From positions 3,807,001-3,871,000 of the forward strand of contig NZ_CP114887.1 of NCBI RefSeq assembly GCF_028747805.1: a DNA stretch of 64,000 nt, in the 5' to 3' direction. The notes beneath the pieces were generated by a model that was not told where the DNA came from, ran no database searches, and saw only the letters and a program-made list of their open reading frames with translations. Origin of the DNA: Solibacillus daqui. Lineage in GTDB: Bacteria; Bacillota; Bacilli; Bacillales_A; Planococcaceae. This document shows positions 34,645 to 43,791 of the stretch, one piece after another. The stretch's first letter is position 1. Each line of letters starts with the position of its first letter. A program made the translations under genes and the position numbers.

Positions 34645-34740
34645 ATGATGAACCCAATTGTAAAACCACACACAAATAACACAATATCATACAAGCCTAC
34701 CTTAAACCTTTGTTTTAAATGTTCATTCGGACGTATATAA
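34645..34740 (+). CDS. Leader peptide of the BmrCD-like operon (attenuation candidate)
   Basis: A 31-residue frame starting at ATG 34645, eight bases after AGGAGG (34631-34636). The peptide starts MMNPIVKPHTNN and ends CFKCSFGRI. Its stop codon abuts the first of two consecutive terminators. In B. subtilis the bmrCD operon is controlled by ribosome-mediated attenuation through the leader peptide BmrB; this frame holds the same position but I do not claim sequence homology. Ribosome stalling here could disrupt the terminator and switch on the exporter. Confidence 0.6.
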   Translation: MMNPIVKPHTNNTISYKPTLNLCFKCSFGRI

Positions 34741-34774
34741 AAGGCGCAGGTACGGTCATACCTGTGCCCTTTTT
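34740..34774 (+). terminator. First terminator of the exporter leader
   Basis: GGCGCAGGTA pairs with TACCTGTGCC (10 bp, one G-U) around a six-base loop, then a run of Ts. It starts at the leader-peptide stop codon. Confidence 0.85.
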
Positions 34775-34780
34775 CGTTTT

Positions 34781-34816
34781 GACACCTTTTCGAAAAATCG
34801 GATAGGTGTCTTTTTT
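34781..34816 (+). terminator. Second terminator of the exporter leader
   Basis: GACACCT pairs with AGGTGTC, with additional inner pairs, followed by six Ts. Two terminators in tandem inside one leader give tight shut-off. Confidence 0.8.
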
Positions 34817-34877
34817 GTTTGTATAACAGACAAAAACGGCACAAATTTAGTGGAAAAATTCTTGAGGAGGGCTTTGT

Positions 34878-34934
34878 ATGATGATTTTCATGCAACGAAA
34901 ACTATTAAGACAGGATCTCTACGATGATGGGTAG
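34878..34934 (+). CDS. Second short leader frame before the ABC exporter
   Basis: An 18-residue frame, ATG 34878 to TAG 34934, follows GAGGAGGG by six bases. The product (MMIFMQRKLLRQDLYDDG) is too short for a family call. It lies between the terminators and the first transporter gene, so it is translated only when the attenuator is read through. It may be a translational switch or a simple spacer. Confidence 0.4.
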   Translation: MMIFMQRKLLRQDLYDDG

Positions 34935-34972
34935 CTACTTAACAAACTTTAAAGAAAGAAGGTACACAGACC

Positions 34973-36712
34973 ATGTTTAATGTATTTGTCAAACTGAAAT
35001 GGTTTTTTAAAGAATACCGCAAGCAATACACCCTCGCGATTACTTTACTAATGATAGCGAGCGTTGTCGAAATCTTGCCACCTTGGATTTTAGGTGAAGC
35101 AATCGACACGATGACAAATGGTGAAATGGATAATACACAACTATTCAAATATGTAGGGTTCACGCTAATTGCAGCAGTGGCGAGCTATTCGCTGAACTTT
35201 GTATGGCAATATCAGCTATTTGGTGGCTCTATTGCCTTGGACCGAATTTTACGTAAAAAATTAATGCATCAATTTTTACAAATGACTCCAACGTTTTACG
35301 AAAAAAACCGTACTGGTGATTTAATGGCCAAAGCAACAAATGATTTAAATTCCGTTACATTAACAGCTGGTTTTGGGATTATGACGTTAATCGATTCAAC
35401 TGTCTATATGGCACTCATTATTTTAGCGATGGGCTTCTTCATTTCATGGAAGCTAACATTTTTTGCAATGCTTCCAATTCCAATCATGGCAATCATCATT
35501 CAATATCTAGGTAAAATTGTTCATGAGCGCTATATGACTGCACAAGAGGCATTTGGCGAAATGAATGATAGCGTACTTGAATCAGTTGCTGGTACACGTG
35601 TTATTCGTGCCTATGTTCAAGAAACAAAAGACGAACAGCGCTTCAGTGATATGAGCGAAAATATTTTCGCGAAAAATATGCGCGTTGCTTACATTAACGG
35701 TCTTTTCATGCCAATCACAAAAATCGGTACTGGGATTTGTTATGTGATCGCACTCGGTTATGGTGCTGTACTTGTTTCCAATGGGCAATTAACAGTCGGT
35801 CAGCTTGTATCGTTTAATGTTTATTTAGGCTTAGCAATTTGGCCTATGTTTGCGATTGGGGAATTAATTAACGTTATGCAACAAGGGAGTGCTTCTCTAG
35901 ACCGTGTACAAGATACACTAGATTACGAGGCAGATGTAAAAAACCCATTAGCTGCAACAGCTTACGCAACACCAAACTCTATTGGATTCTCTGAATTCAC
36001 ATTCCAATATCCTTTATCTCAAGCGAAAAACTTACAGCAAATTTCTCTTAATTTACAAAAAGGGCAAACGCTTGGAATCGTCGGAAAAACAGGTGCTGGA
36101 AAAACGACATTCATCCGCCAGCTACTGCGTGAATATCCGCTTGGTGACGGGCACATCGTGATTAACGATACAGATTTATCAAATATGAACAAAGAGCAAA
36201 TTTTAGACTGGATTGGCTATGTGCCACAAGATCACGTGTTATTCTCACGTACGATTCGTGAAAACATTCTATTCGGTAAAGAAGATGCAACGAGGGCTGA
36301 TATTAATGAAGCGATTCGTTTAGCAGACTTCGAAAAAGACTTAACAAATTTACCACTTGGCATAGAAACACTTGTTGGTGAAAAAGGCGTTTCATTATCA
36401 GGTGGGCAAAAGCAGCGTGTATCCATTGCACGTGCCCTAATTAAAGACCCAGAAATTTTAATTTTAGATGATTCGTTATCAGCGGTAGACGCGAAAACCG
36501 AATCAAAAATTATCGAAAACATTCAAACAGAGCGTGCTGGAAAAACGACCATTATTTCTACACATCGCTTATCCGGAATTCAACATGCCGATGAAATTAT
36601 CGTGCTTGACGATGGACTGATTGTAGAACGTGGTACACATGAAGAGCTTCTTCAATTAGGTGGTTGGTATAAAGAACAATTCGACCGCCAGCAGCTTGAG
36701 GAGGTGGAATAA
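34973..36712 (+). CDS. bmrC: Heterodimeric multidrug ABC transporter subunit BmrC-like
   Basis: A 579-residue ABC half-exporter: six membrane helices (about residues 1-310) and one nucleotide-binding domain. Walker A is GKTGAGKTT (about 372-380), the signature LSGGQKQR is intact, and Walker B reads ILILDDSLSAVD, in which Asp replaces the usual catalytic Glu. That defect is the mark of the BmrC subunit in BmrC/BmrD, where one ATP site is degenerate. The opening MFNVFVKLKWFFKEY and EKNRTGDLMAKATNDL also match YheI-type proteins. It overlaps the next gene by one base (TAATG). It exports drugs as a dimer with that product. Confidence 0.9.
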   Translation: MFNVFVKLKWFFKEYRKQYTLAITLLMIASVVEILPPWILGEAIDTMTNGEMDNTQLFKYVGFTLIAAVASYSLNFVWQYQLFGGSIALDRILRKKLMHQFLQMTPTFYEKNRTGDLMAKATNDLNSVTLTAGFGIMTLIDSTVYMALIILAMGFFISWKLTFFAMLPIPIMAIIIQYLGKIVHERYMTAQEAFGEMNDSVLESVAGTRVIRAYVQETKDEQRFSDMSENIFAKNMRVAYINGLFMPITKIGTGICYVIALGYGAVLVSNGQLTVGQLVSFNVYLGLAIWPMFAIGELINVMQQGSASLDRVQDTLDYEADVKNPLAATAYATPNSIGFSEFTFQYPLSQAKNLQQISLNLQKGQTLGIVGKTGAGKTTFIRQLLREYPLGDGHIVINDTDLSNMNKEQILDWIGYVPQDHVLFSRTIRENILFGKEDATRADINEAIRLADFEKDLTNLPLGIETLVGEKGVSLSGGQKQRVSIARALIKDPEILILDDSLSAVDAKTESKIIENIQTERAGKTTIISTHRLSGIQHADEIIVLDDGLIVERGTHEELLQLGGWYKEQFDRQQLEEVE

Positions 36713-38448
36713 TGAGCACTTCAAAAAGACTTTACAACTACGCATTAAAATTTAAAAAGCCGATTTTCATCGGATTATTCTTACTAACACTTGCGGTTGC
36801 AACGGATATCGCCGGACCATTTATCGCTAAGTATATTATTGACCATTACATGACACCAGGAAGCATCGAAGCGAAACCAATCGTTATTTTACTAGCGATT
36901 TTCTTCCTACTTTCTGTGTTAACAGCCGTGTTCCGCTATGCGATGAATATTTTCTTACAGCGCGGTGCGAACCACGTCATTCAACAACTACGTAAAGATG
37001 TGTTCGGACATATTCAAAAGCTTCCAATTGAATACTTCGATAACTTACCAGCCGGGAAAGTTGTTGCTCGTGTAACGAACGATACCGAAGCCATTCGCAA
37101 CCTTTACGTAACCGTACTTTCTCAATTTGCCAATAGTCTTATTACGATTGCAGGGGTATATATTGCATTATTCATTTTAAATTGGAAAATGGCATTATTT
37201 GCACTGCTGCTAATTCCAATTGTCTATATATGGATGATTTTATATCGTAAATACGCATCGCAATACAATCATGTTATTCGTACAAAAATTGCAGATATTA
37301 ACGCAATGATTAACGAATCGATTAACGGTATGACAATCATCCAAGCATTCCGTCGCGAAGATCAAATGAAGGTTGAATTCGATGAAATGAATGACGAACA
37401 TTATGCATACAATCGCAAACTATTAATTTTAGATTCTGCGACAAGTCATAACTTAGTCAATATTTTACGACTGTCTATGTTTGCTGTATTTGTCTACTAC
37501 TTCGGTACACAATCTATGACTTTACCAGAAGCTGTATCAGCCGGTACTCTATACGCATTCGTTGATTACATCACACGTTTATTCAATCCGATTACGAACA
37601 TGGTCAACCAGTTCTCTCAATTAGAACGTTCACTTGTTGCCGGATCTCGTGTATTTGAGCTACTCGACCAAAAAGGCGAAACAGTAAGCTTACAACACAT
37701 TGAGCGCTATAAAGGAAATGTTGTATTCGATAACGTATCATTTGCTTACAAAAACGATGAGTACGTATTAAAAAACATTCAATTTGAAGCAAAACAAGGT
37801 GAAACGATTGCACTTGTAGGTCATACAGGTTCAGGAAAAAGTTCGATTATGAACTTATTATTCCGATTCTATGATCCACAAAAAGGACGGATCGTTATTG
37901 ATGGGCAGGACATTACAAAGCTGCCGCGCCAAGCGATTCGTGAGCATATGGGCATCGTATTACAAGACCCATATTTATTTACAGGGACAATCGCATCGAA
38001 CATTAGCTTGAATGACGAACGTATCTCACGTGAAATGGTGGAAAAAGCGTTAGAGGCTGTTGGTGGTGAGCGTGTATTATCAAAATTTGAAAAAGGTATA
38101 GATGAGCCTGTTATTGAAAAAGGCAGTACACTTTCTTCAGGGCAGCGTCAGCTCATTTCATTTGCACGTGCATTAGCGTTTGACCCAGCAATTTTAATTT
38201 TAGATGAAGCAACTTCGAATATTGACTCCGAAACAGAGGAAATTATTCAACACGCGATGGACGTATTAAAAAAAGGACGTACAACGTTCATCATCGCGCA
38301 CCGCTTATCAACAATTAAAAATGCCGACAAAATTTTAGTATTAGACCGTGGTGAAATTGTTGAACAAGGAAATCACGATGAACTCGTTGCCCTAGGTGGT
38401 AAATATGAGCTAATGTACCGATTACAATCAGGTGCACTCACTTCATAA
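36712..38448 (+). CDS. bmrD: Heterodimeric multidrug ABC transporter subunit BmrD-like
   Basis: A 578-residue ABC half-exporter with an intact Walker B (AILILDEATSNID) and Walker A (GHTGSGKSS), but with a degenerate signature, LSSGQRQL. This complements the BmrC-like partner so that only one composite ATP site is active. It is about 95 residues shorter than B. subtilis BmrD (673 aa, from memory); the missing part may be the extracellular insert. The start overlaps the upstream stop. The pair is ended by a bidirectional terminator and faces an MMPL gene. Confidence 0.9.
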   Translation: MSTSKRLYNYALKFKKPIFIGLFLLTLAVATDIAGPFIAKYIIDHYMTPGSIEAKPIVILLAIFFLLSVLTAVFRYAMNIFLQRGANHVIQQLRKDVFGHIQKLPIEYFDNLPAGKVVARVTNDTEAIRNLYVTVLSQFANSLITIAGVYIALFILNWKMALFALLLIPIVYIWMILYRKYASQYNHVIRTKIADINAMINESINGMTIIQAFRREDQMKVEFDEMNDEHYAYNRKLLILDSATSHNLVNILRLSMFAVFVYYFGTQSMTLPEAVSAGTLYAFVDYITRLFNPITNMVNQFSQLERSLVAGSRVFELLDQKGETVSLQHIERYKGNVVFDNVSFAYKNDEYVLKNIQFEAKQGETIALVGHTGSGKSSIMNLLFRFYDPQKGRIVIDGQDITKLPRQAIREHMGIVLQDPYLFTGTIASNISLNDERISREMVEKALEAVGGERVLSKFEKGIDEPVIEKGSTLSSGQRQLISFARALAFDPAILILDEATSNIDSETEEIIQHAMDVLKKGRTTFIIAHRLSTIKNADKILVLDRGEIVEQGNHDELVALGGKYELMYRLQSGALTS

Positions 38449-38456
38449 AACAAAAA

Positions 38457-38495
38457 GCGTATGGAACCTTCAAATGAAGACTCCATACGCCTTTT
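38457..38495. terminator. Bidirectional terminator between ABC operon and MMPL gene
   Basis: GCGTATGGA pairs with TCCATACGC, with A-run on one side and T-runs on the other. It closes both convergent units. Confidence 0.85.
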
Positions 38496-38496
38496 A

Positions 38497-40698
38497 TTAT
38501 TTTTGTAGCTTTTTATTCGGCCAATACGACCATTTCCCAAACACTGTAATAAGTGCTGGTACTAAAAGTGGACGAACAACAAATGTATCTAGTAAGATAC
38601 CAACCGCTGTTACGATACCAAACTGTACTAACAACTGAATCGGTAATGATGCCAATACTAAAAACGTGCCTGCTAAAATTAATCCTGCCGATGTAATAAC
38701 TGCACCTGTTGACGCAATCCCCTCACTAATTGCTTTTTTATGTGCAACACCGCGCTTCCGATTTTTCCAAATATCTGAAATCATGAAAATATTATAGTCA
38801 TTTCCAAGCGCAATAATAAATACGAAGCTGTATAACGGTATCGCGCTTGCCATCGCCTCATGTCCTAAACCATAATGAATAATTAACCAGCCCGCGCCAA
38901 GTGCCGAGAAGAATGAAATCACGACTGTAATCATCAATTGAATCGATGTAATAACCGCACGTAAATATACTAATAATACAACGAAAATAATAATAATCAT
39001 GACTGGCTGAATGAGCTTTTCATCACCAAGCTGTACAACCTTTTTGTCTAACTGTGCGCTTGTTTCGCCACCAATCCAAAAATCACTATCCGTTAAATTA
39101 TGATCTCCTAAAATCGATTTTATGTCCGTTTTCATTTGCTCGACGTCATCCATCGCGGCATTAGAATACGGATCTTTGTTTAATTCAATTTCATATAGTT
39201 GAATCTCGGCATTTTTTGAACCTGTACGCACATCCTTTACTAATCCAACGTAAGGTAAATCTGCTATTTGCTGTTGAATATTCAGCTCCGTACCTTGTGT
39301 ATCAACTAATAACTGAACCGGTGCTAATTCGCCTGCTGTGAAGTTTTCTTCGATAATTTTAAAGCCTTCACGTGATTGCATATCTTCTGGGAATGAAGAA
39401 ATTAAATCGTAATTGTATTTTATATTCGTTGAGGTAAATGCTAATCCGATTAAAATTGCACCCGCAACTACGATAACTAACCACGGTTTTGCCGTTACAA
39501 TTTCCCCTACTGCACGCATAAAACGGTGATTTTCTTTTCGAGCTTTTAGCGATTTATTTTTCTTTTCCGCTTGTGCCTTTTCTGCTACCTCTGTACGAGG
39601 AACAAATGGCCAAAAAGCCGTGCGCCCCAAAATGCCAAGAGTGGCTGGTAATAGTGTCACAACTGCAAAACCGGTAATAAGTACCCCAAAACTAAATGGG
39701 ACAGCAAAGCGCTGGAATGCACCATAATCTGCCAACCCTAATGTAGCCAAACCGATAACAACGGTTAAACCACTCATAACAATGGCACCTGTTGATTCAC
39801 GAACTGCCTGTGCAAGTGCTATAAATTTATTTTCCTCTATTAACAATTTGTCACGATAACGCGTGATTAAAAATAAACAATAATCTGTCCCAGCACCGAA
39901 TAATAGTACAATCATAATCGATACTGCTTGTGCATCCTTATCAATCAAGCCATTTTCAGCCATTACCCCAAGTAATGGACTTACGACTAAAAAGGCAATT
40001 CCTACAACAACTAATGGAATGATCGCTAAAATTGGCGAACGATAGATAACAAGTAAGATGACTAAAATAATGATGACTGTTGCAATCATTAACTGTACAT
40101 CAGCCGATTTAAAAAGGTCTGTTGCATCTACCGAAATCCCAACTGGACCTGAGAAGCGTGCATGTAAGCCTTCATCTTCTAACTTATTTTCGTATGGATT
40201 ATCACCAAATTGCGCTTCTGTTTTTTCAGTTAACACTTGTAAATTTTCTTTTAATACTTCCGTCGTTTCGTCCGCTGAGAAGAAAATCGGTGTTACTAGC
40301 GCAGCGCTATTTTCTGATAGTATACCCATTAACGCCTGCACGGGCATTTCATGGAATGGCGGAATCGTTTCTTGCCCTGGTAATGGGTTTTGTGCTAATT
40401 CCTTATAAAGCCCTTGAATATTTGATAAGTCTTGTTCTGTTAAACCAGATTCGTTATACCATGTAATCAGTAGCGGAATCCCACTATCTGAAGCAAATTG
40501 CTCCTCGATGATTTTGCCAGCTTGAACTGATGTATACGTTTCCGGAATTTCTTCACCAGCATAGTTTTCTACATTGTTAATTTGCGGGAAAATAAATGCT
40601 AATACCACTGCAAATACAATCCATAATGCTACAACAACCCAGCGTGTATTTTTCCCACCCATCAAACTTCCCCATTTTTCTAATGGATGCTTGGACAT
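38497..40698 (-). CDS. MMPL/RND-family membrane exporter
   Basis: A 733-residue transporter with the MMPL architecture: two repeats of one helix, a large extracytoplasmic domain and five helices. The acidic helix-4 motifs are GAGTDYCLFLITRYRDKL near residue 270 and LGNDYNIFMISDI near residue 650. These proton-relay residues are intact. It is only distantly similar to the MMPL protein at 5769 and carries a long cytoplasmic linker of Lys/Glu residues near residue 375. Cargo unknown. Together with bmrCD it makes the 34.5-40.7 kb stretch an export cluster. Confidence 0.9.
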   Translation of the reverse strand: MSKHPLEKWGSLMGGKNTRWVVVALWIVFAVVLAFIFPQINNVENYAGEEIPETYTSVQAGKIIEEQFASDSGIPLLITWYNESGLTEQDLSNIQGLYKELAQNPLPGQETIPPFHEMPVQALMGILSENSAALVTPIFFSADETTEVLKENLQVLTEKTEAQFGDNPYENKLEDEGLHARFSGPVGISVDATDLFKSADVQLMIATVIIILVILLVIYRSPILAIIPLVVVGIAFLVVSPLLGVMAENGLIDKDAQAVSIMIVLLFGAGTDYCLFLITRYRDKLLIEENKFIALAQAVRESTGAIVMSGLTVVIGLATLGLADYGAFQRFAVPFSFGVLITGFAVVTLLPATLGILGRTAFWPFVPRTEVAEKAQAEKKNKSLKARKENHRFMRAVGEIVTAKPWLVIVVAGAILIGLAFTSTNIKYNYDLISSFPEDMQSREGFKIIEENFTAGELAPVQLLVDTQGTELNIQQQIADLPYVGLVKDVRTGSKNAEIQLYEIELNKDPYSNAAMDDVEQMKTDIKSILGDHNLTDSDFWIGGETSAQLDKKVVQLGDEKLIQPVMIIIIFVVLLVYLRAVITSIQLMITVVISFFSALGAGWLIIHYGLGHEAMASAIPLYSFVFIIALGNDYNIFMISDIWKNRKRGVAHKKAISEGIASTGAVITSAGLILAGTFLVLASLPIQLLVQFGIVTAVGILLDTFVVRPLLVPALITVFGKWSYWPNKKLQK

Positions 40699-40920
40699 AA
40701 CCTTTCAACCCCTTCATGAGTTACTAATTATTAAATAAAAATTACCATACTCTACCACTACACAAATATTGTACAAAAACAGAAAAAAATATGGCAAGCA
40801 ATTTCCTTTATGCTTCTTCAATAGAAATAATTCCATGAGAATGTACAATTTCACTAAAAAGGTAAGAAATTTCTCAGCGAAATTCTCCTATTCGAATCGT
40901 GATATTTTAAAGCAGTAAAA

Positions 40921-40957
40921 AAGGAATTGGAGATTTAACGCTTCCAATTCCTTTTGT
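40921..40957 (-). terminator. Terminator of the CueP-like gene
   Basis: AAGGAATTGGA pairs with TCCAATTCCTT and is followed on the minus strand by TTTTTTAC. It lies within six bases of the CueP stop. Confidence 0.82.
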
Positions 40958-40958
40958 T

Positions 40959-41540
40959 TTAAATCATTTGTAATGTTGTCACACATGTCCCATCTTCATC
41001 AAACGTTGTTATCTCACCTGATACTTTCTTTCCATCATGCACCATTTCAATAACAAACGCTTCGTTGCGTGGTAACCATAAATCGATGAAACCATTTTCT
41101 AATGTTGTTACTGTATCATCAAAAATAACCTCACCGTTTTCATTTTCAATGAAAACGTCAATATCTTTTGCGACAAGCTCTCCTTGGCAACCTGTTAAGC
41201 TGTGGTCTTTACAAGGATGTGTATTTGTAAAATACGGTGCAATTGAGACGAAAAACTCATCCGTCGGTAATGCATAATGTGTTTCGTTCCCGTCTTTATC
41301 TGTCACGATTAGTTGTTGTGACGTAATCGATGCTTTTTCGTTTGTTGTTTTATTTGAACTATAGTTTTCAATTAACCCTTTAATATCATCGGTTTGCCCC
41401 TGTGTCACCGTCGTTTTAGCTTGCCGCTCGCCCTGTTGCGGTTGCTCGGTATTTGCTTTACTTTCTGTTTGTTGTTCATCACCACATGCTGCTAATACCG
41501 CTACTGCTAACAGACTCACTGCCACTAATTTCAACTTCAT
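40959..41540 (-). CDS. CueP-family metal-binding lipoprotein
   Basis: A 193-residue lipoprotein: signal peptide and lipobox VLAAC (Cys19), an acidic Gln/Thr-rich linker, then a CueP-type domain. The domain landmarks are HPCKDHSLTGCQGEL (about residues 108-122), NGFIDLWLPR (about 148-157) and the C-terminal TCVTTLQM. CueP binds copper in the periplasm of Salmonella through conserved cysteines; the two central cysteines and the C-terminal one are present here. In a Gram-positive cell it would be tethered outside the membrane and bind extracytoplasmic copper or another metal. No copper exporter or regulator lies within the window. Confidence 0.82.
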   Translation of the reverse strand: MKLKLVAVSLLAVAVLAACGDEQQTESKANTEQPQQGERQAKTTVTQGQTDDIKGLIENYSSNKTTNEKASITSQQLIVTDKDGNETHYALPTDEFFVSIAPYFTNTHPCKDHSLTGCQGELVAKDIDVFIENENGEVIFDDTVTTLENGFIDLWLPRNEAFVIEMVHDGKKVSGEITTFDEDGTCVTTLQMI

Positions 41541-41757
41541 TTCATCTTACTCCAATCTTTTTTACTTTTATTGTAATTGAAGACAAATAAAATAGCTGTG
41601 AACAATATCGGAAGGTTGAAAAGCATTGCCCTTTTTACCATAGGCTTTCGTTACTATTTAGTTGCTTTTTTTATTCAATTGTAGATGTAAATTTGGATTC
41701 ATCTATATTTTTCGTTATCCTCAATGAAAGAAATTTACTTTTCACTACTGCTATTTA

Positions 41758-42051
41758 TTAACGTTTAAATTGTAAATTTTCTTCCTCTAATGCCGTTTTT
41801 AAGATCGGCATCGTAGTAGGACCTACACCATGTAATGCTAAAATCTCTTTTTCACTATAATCCGCAAGCTGTTTAAGCGATGTAATTCCTTCATGTAGTA
41901 ATGCATTACGAGCAGGCGATGATAGTCGTGCTAAGAAACCTTCTGTTGGCTTGTTTTCCTGCTCACATTTTGGGCAAGTGCCACAGTCTGTACTTTTATA
42001 ATAACGATGCCCCTTTGGACAAATGCGCAATGTTCGTTCGCGGTTCACCAT
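41758..42051 (-). CDS. Zinc-ribbon protein with RNA polymerase alpha C-terminal-like domain
   Basis: A 97-residue protein. The N-terminus is a zinc ribbon with CPKGH (residues 11-15) and CGTCPKC (about 23-29). After a short linker the second half is a helix-hairpin-helix fold like the C-terminal domain of the RNA polymerase alpha subunit: LSSPARNALLHEGITSLKQL and then HGVGPTTMPILKTAL. The alpha-CTD-like half usually contacts UP elements or regulators, so this may be a small DNA-binding or RNA-polymerase-associated factor; the function is unknown. It is flanked by gaps and probably transcribed alone. Confidence 0.78.
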   Translation of the reverse strand: MVNRERTLRICPKGHRYYKSTDCGTCPKCEQENKPTEGFLARLSSPARNALLHEGITSLKQLADYSEKEILALHGVGPTTMPILKTALEEENLQFKR

Positions 42052-42192
42052 AATTTACCCTCCTTAAAATGACTACTTCTTTCAATGTAGCGCATTGTAC
42101 AATACATTGTCGACCGATGACTACTTGTCATTACATGAATGGAAAAAGCGAAATGATGCCTTTTCCTGTATTGGCGTTCTTTCATAACAACT

Positions 42193-42227
42193 AAAAAATC
42201 CGCTGTACGAAAAATTCATACAACGGA
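42193..42227 (-). terminator. Terminator of ahpF
   Basis: TCCGTTGTATGAA pairs with TTCGTACAGCGGA (13 bp with G-U pairs), then TTTTTTAG on the minus strand. It starts eight bases past the ahpF stop. Confidence 0.82.
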
Positions 42228-42234
42228 CGTTGGT

Positions 42235-43791
42235 TTATGATTTTACTAAATGGTTGTCGGTTACATTACGAATCATATAATCAAACGCGCCCAGTGCAGC
42301 TGTTGCACCCGAACCCATAGAAATGACGATTTGTTTGTAAGCCGTATCTGTGCAATCTCCTGCTGCAAACACACCTGGGATATTTGTTGCACCGTGCTTA
42401 TCAACGATGATTTCACCGTGCCCATTCATGTTTACAGCACCTTGAAGGAATTCTGTATTTGGTAATAAACCAATTTGAATGAACACACCTTCTAACGCAA
42501 TATGCTTTTCTTCTCCAGATACGCTATCGATATAAGTTAAACCATTTACTTTATCGGTACCTGTAATTTCTTGAGTTAATGCGTTTGTAAGAACGGTCAC
42601 ATTTTTTAATGAACGCACACGCTCTTGTAGTACTTTATCCGCCTTTAATTCCGAGCCACGTTGAATTAGTGTTACATGATTGACGATACCTGCTAAATCA
42701 ATTGCCGCTTCAACACCAGAGTTACCACCGCCGATTACTGCCACGTTTTTGCCTTTGAAGATTGGCCCATCACAGTGTGGACAGTACGCAACTCCTTTGT
42801 TTTTAAATTGCTCTTCACCTGGTACATCTAATTGACGATAGCGTGCACCTGTTGAAAGAATAACTGTTTTCCCTTTTAATACCGCACCGTTTTCTAATGT
42901 TACTTCCACGAAATCTTTTTTCTCGATTTTCGCTGCTCGTTGAGACTTCAGTACATCGATATCATAATCTAATACGTGCGCCTCTAAGCTTGATACGAAT
43001 GCTGGACCTTCTGTAGCCTTCGTTCCGATAATGTTTTCAATCGATAACGTATCATTCACCTGACCACCGAATCGGTCTGCTACGATACCTGTACGAATAC
43101 CTTTACGTGCCGAATAAATCGCAGCCGAAGCACCAGCAGGACCACCACCAACAACTAATACGTCAAATGGGTCTACATCAGCAAACTCTGAACCATCCGA
43201 TACTTCACCAAGCTTCGTTAAAATTTCCTCTAACTCCATACGACCGCCACCGAAGTTTTCACCGTTTAAAAATACGGTTGGTACTGCCATAATGTCGCGT
43301 GCTTTAATTTCATCTTGGAACGCGCCACCTTCAACCATTGTATTGGAGACGTTAGGATTTAACACTGCCATAATGTTTAATGCTTGTACAACGTCAGGAC
43401 AGTTATGACATGTTAGGCTTACGTATGTTTCGAATTTCATTGGCTGTTTAATCGCTTGAATACGTTTTACAACTGCCGCATCTACTTTCGGTGCACGACC
43501 AGAAACTTGTAATAACGCTAACACAAGTGATGTAAATTCATGCCCTAGTGGTAAACCTGCGAAAACAATCCCTGACTCTTCGGCACCTACTTTGTCAATA
43601 CTAAAACTTGGCGTACGTTCTAATAACGCGTGCTGCACCGTAATACGTGGTGACATTTTTTCTAATTCTTCTACAAGGTTTAACATATCTTGGGACGTTT
43701 TATCGTCGGCAACACTTACTTTAATAAGTAAATCGCCTTCAAGCATCGTTAAATACTGCTGTAATTGCGCTTTAATTTGATTATCTAACAT
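42235..43791 (-). CDS. ahpF: Alkyl hydroperoxide reductase subunit F
   Basis: A 518-residue flavoprotein disulfide reductase that reduces AhpC using NADH. It has an N-terminal double-thioredoxin region with redox motif CHNCPDV (about residue 127), an FAD site GGGPAGASAAIYSARKG (about 214), the second redox pair CPHCDGP (about 344) and the NAD site GGGNSGVEAAIDLAG. The order and length are those of AhpF. Unusually no Shine-Dalgarno sequence precedes the ATG at 43791. A short upstream frame with a good site ends over the ahpF start, suggesting translational coupling. It follows ahpC on the same strand. Confidence 0.95.
   Translation of the reverse strand: MLDNQIKAQLQQYLTMLEGDLLIKVSVADDKTSQDMLNLVEELEKMSPRITVQHALLERTPSFSIDKVGAEESGIVFAGLPLGHEFTSLVLALLQVSGRAPKVDAAVVKRIQAIKQPMKFETYVSLTCHNCPDVVQALNIMAVLNPNVSNTMVEGGAFQDEIKARDIMAVPTVFLNGENFGGGRMELEEILTKLGEVSDGSEFADVDPFDVLVVGGGPAGASAAIYSARKGIRTGIVADRFGGQVNDTLSIENIIGTKATEGPAFVSSLEAHVLDYDIDVLKSQRAAKIEKKDFVEVTLENGAVLKGKTVILSTGARYRQLDVPGEEQFKNKGVAYCPHCDGPIFKGKNVAVIGGGNSGVEAAIDLAGIVNHVTLIQRGSELKADKVLQERVRSLKNVTVLTNALTQEITGTDKVNGLTYIDSVSGEEKHIALEGVFIQIGLLPNTEFLQGAVNMNGHGEIIVDKHGATNIPGVFAAGDCTDTAYKQIVISMGSGATAALGAFDYMIRNVTDNHLVKS

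Noticed and set aside
34599-34895. 98-codon minus-strand frame across the exporter leader
   Set aside because: It is antisense to the terminators and leader frames and has no ribosome site; the plus-strand promoter and leader explain the region.
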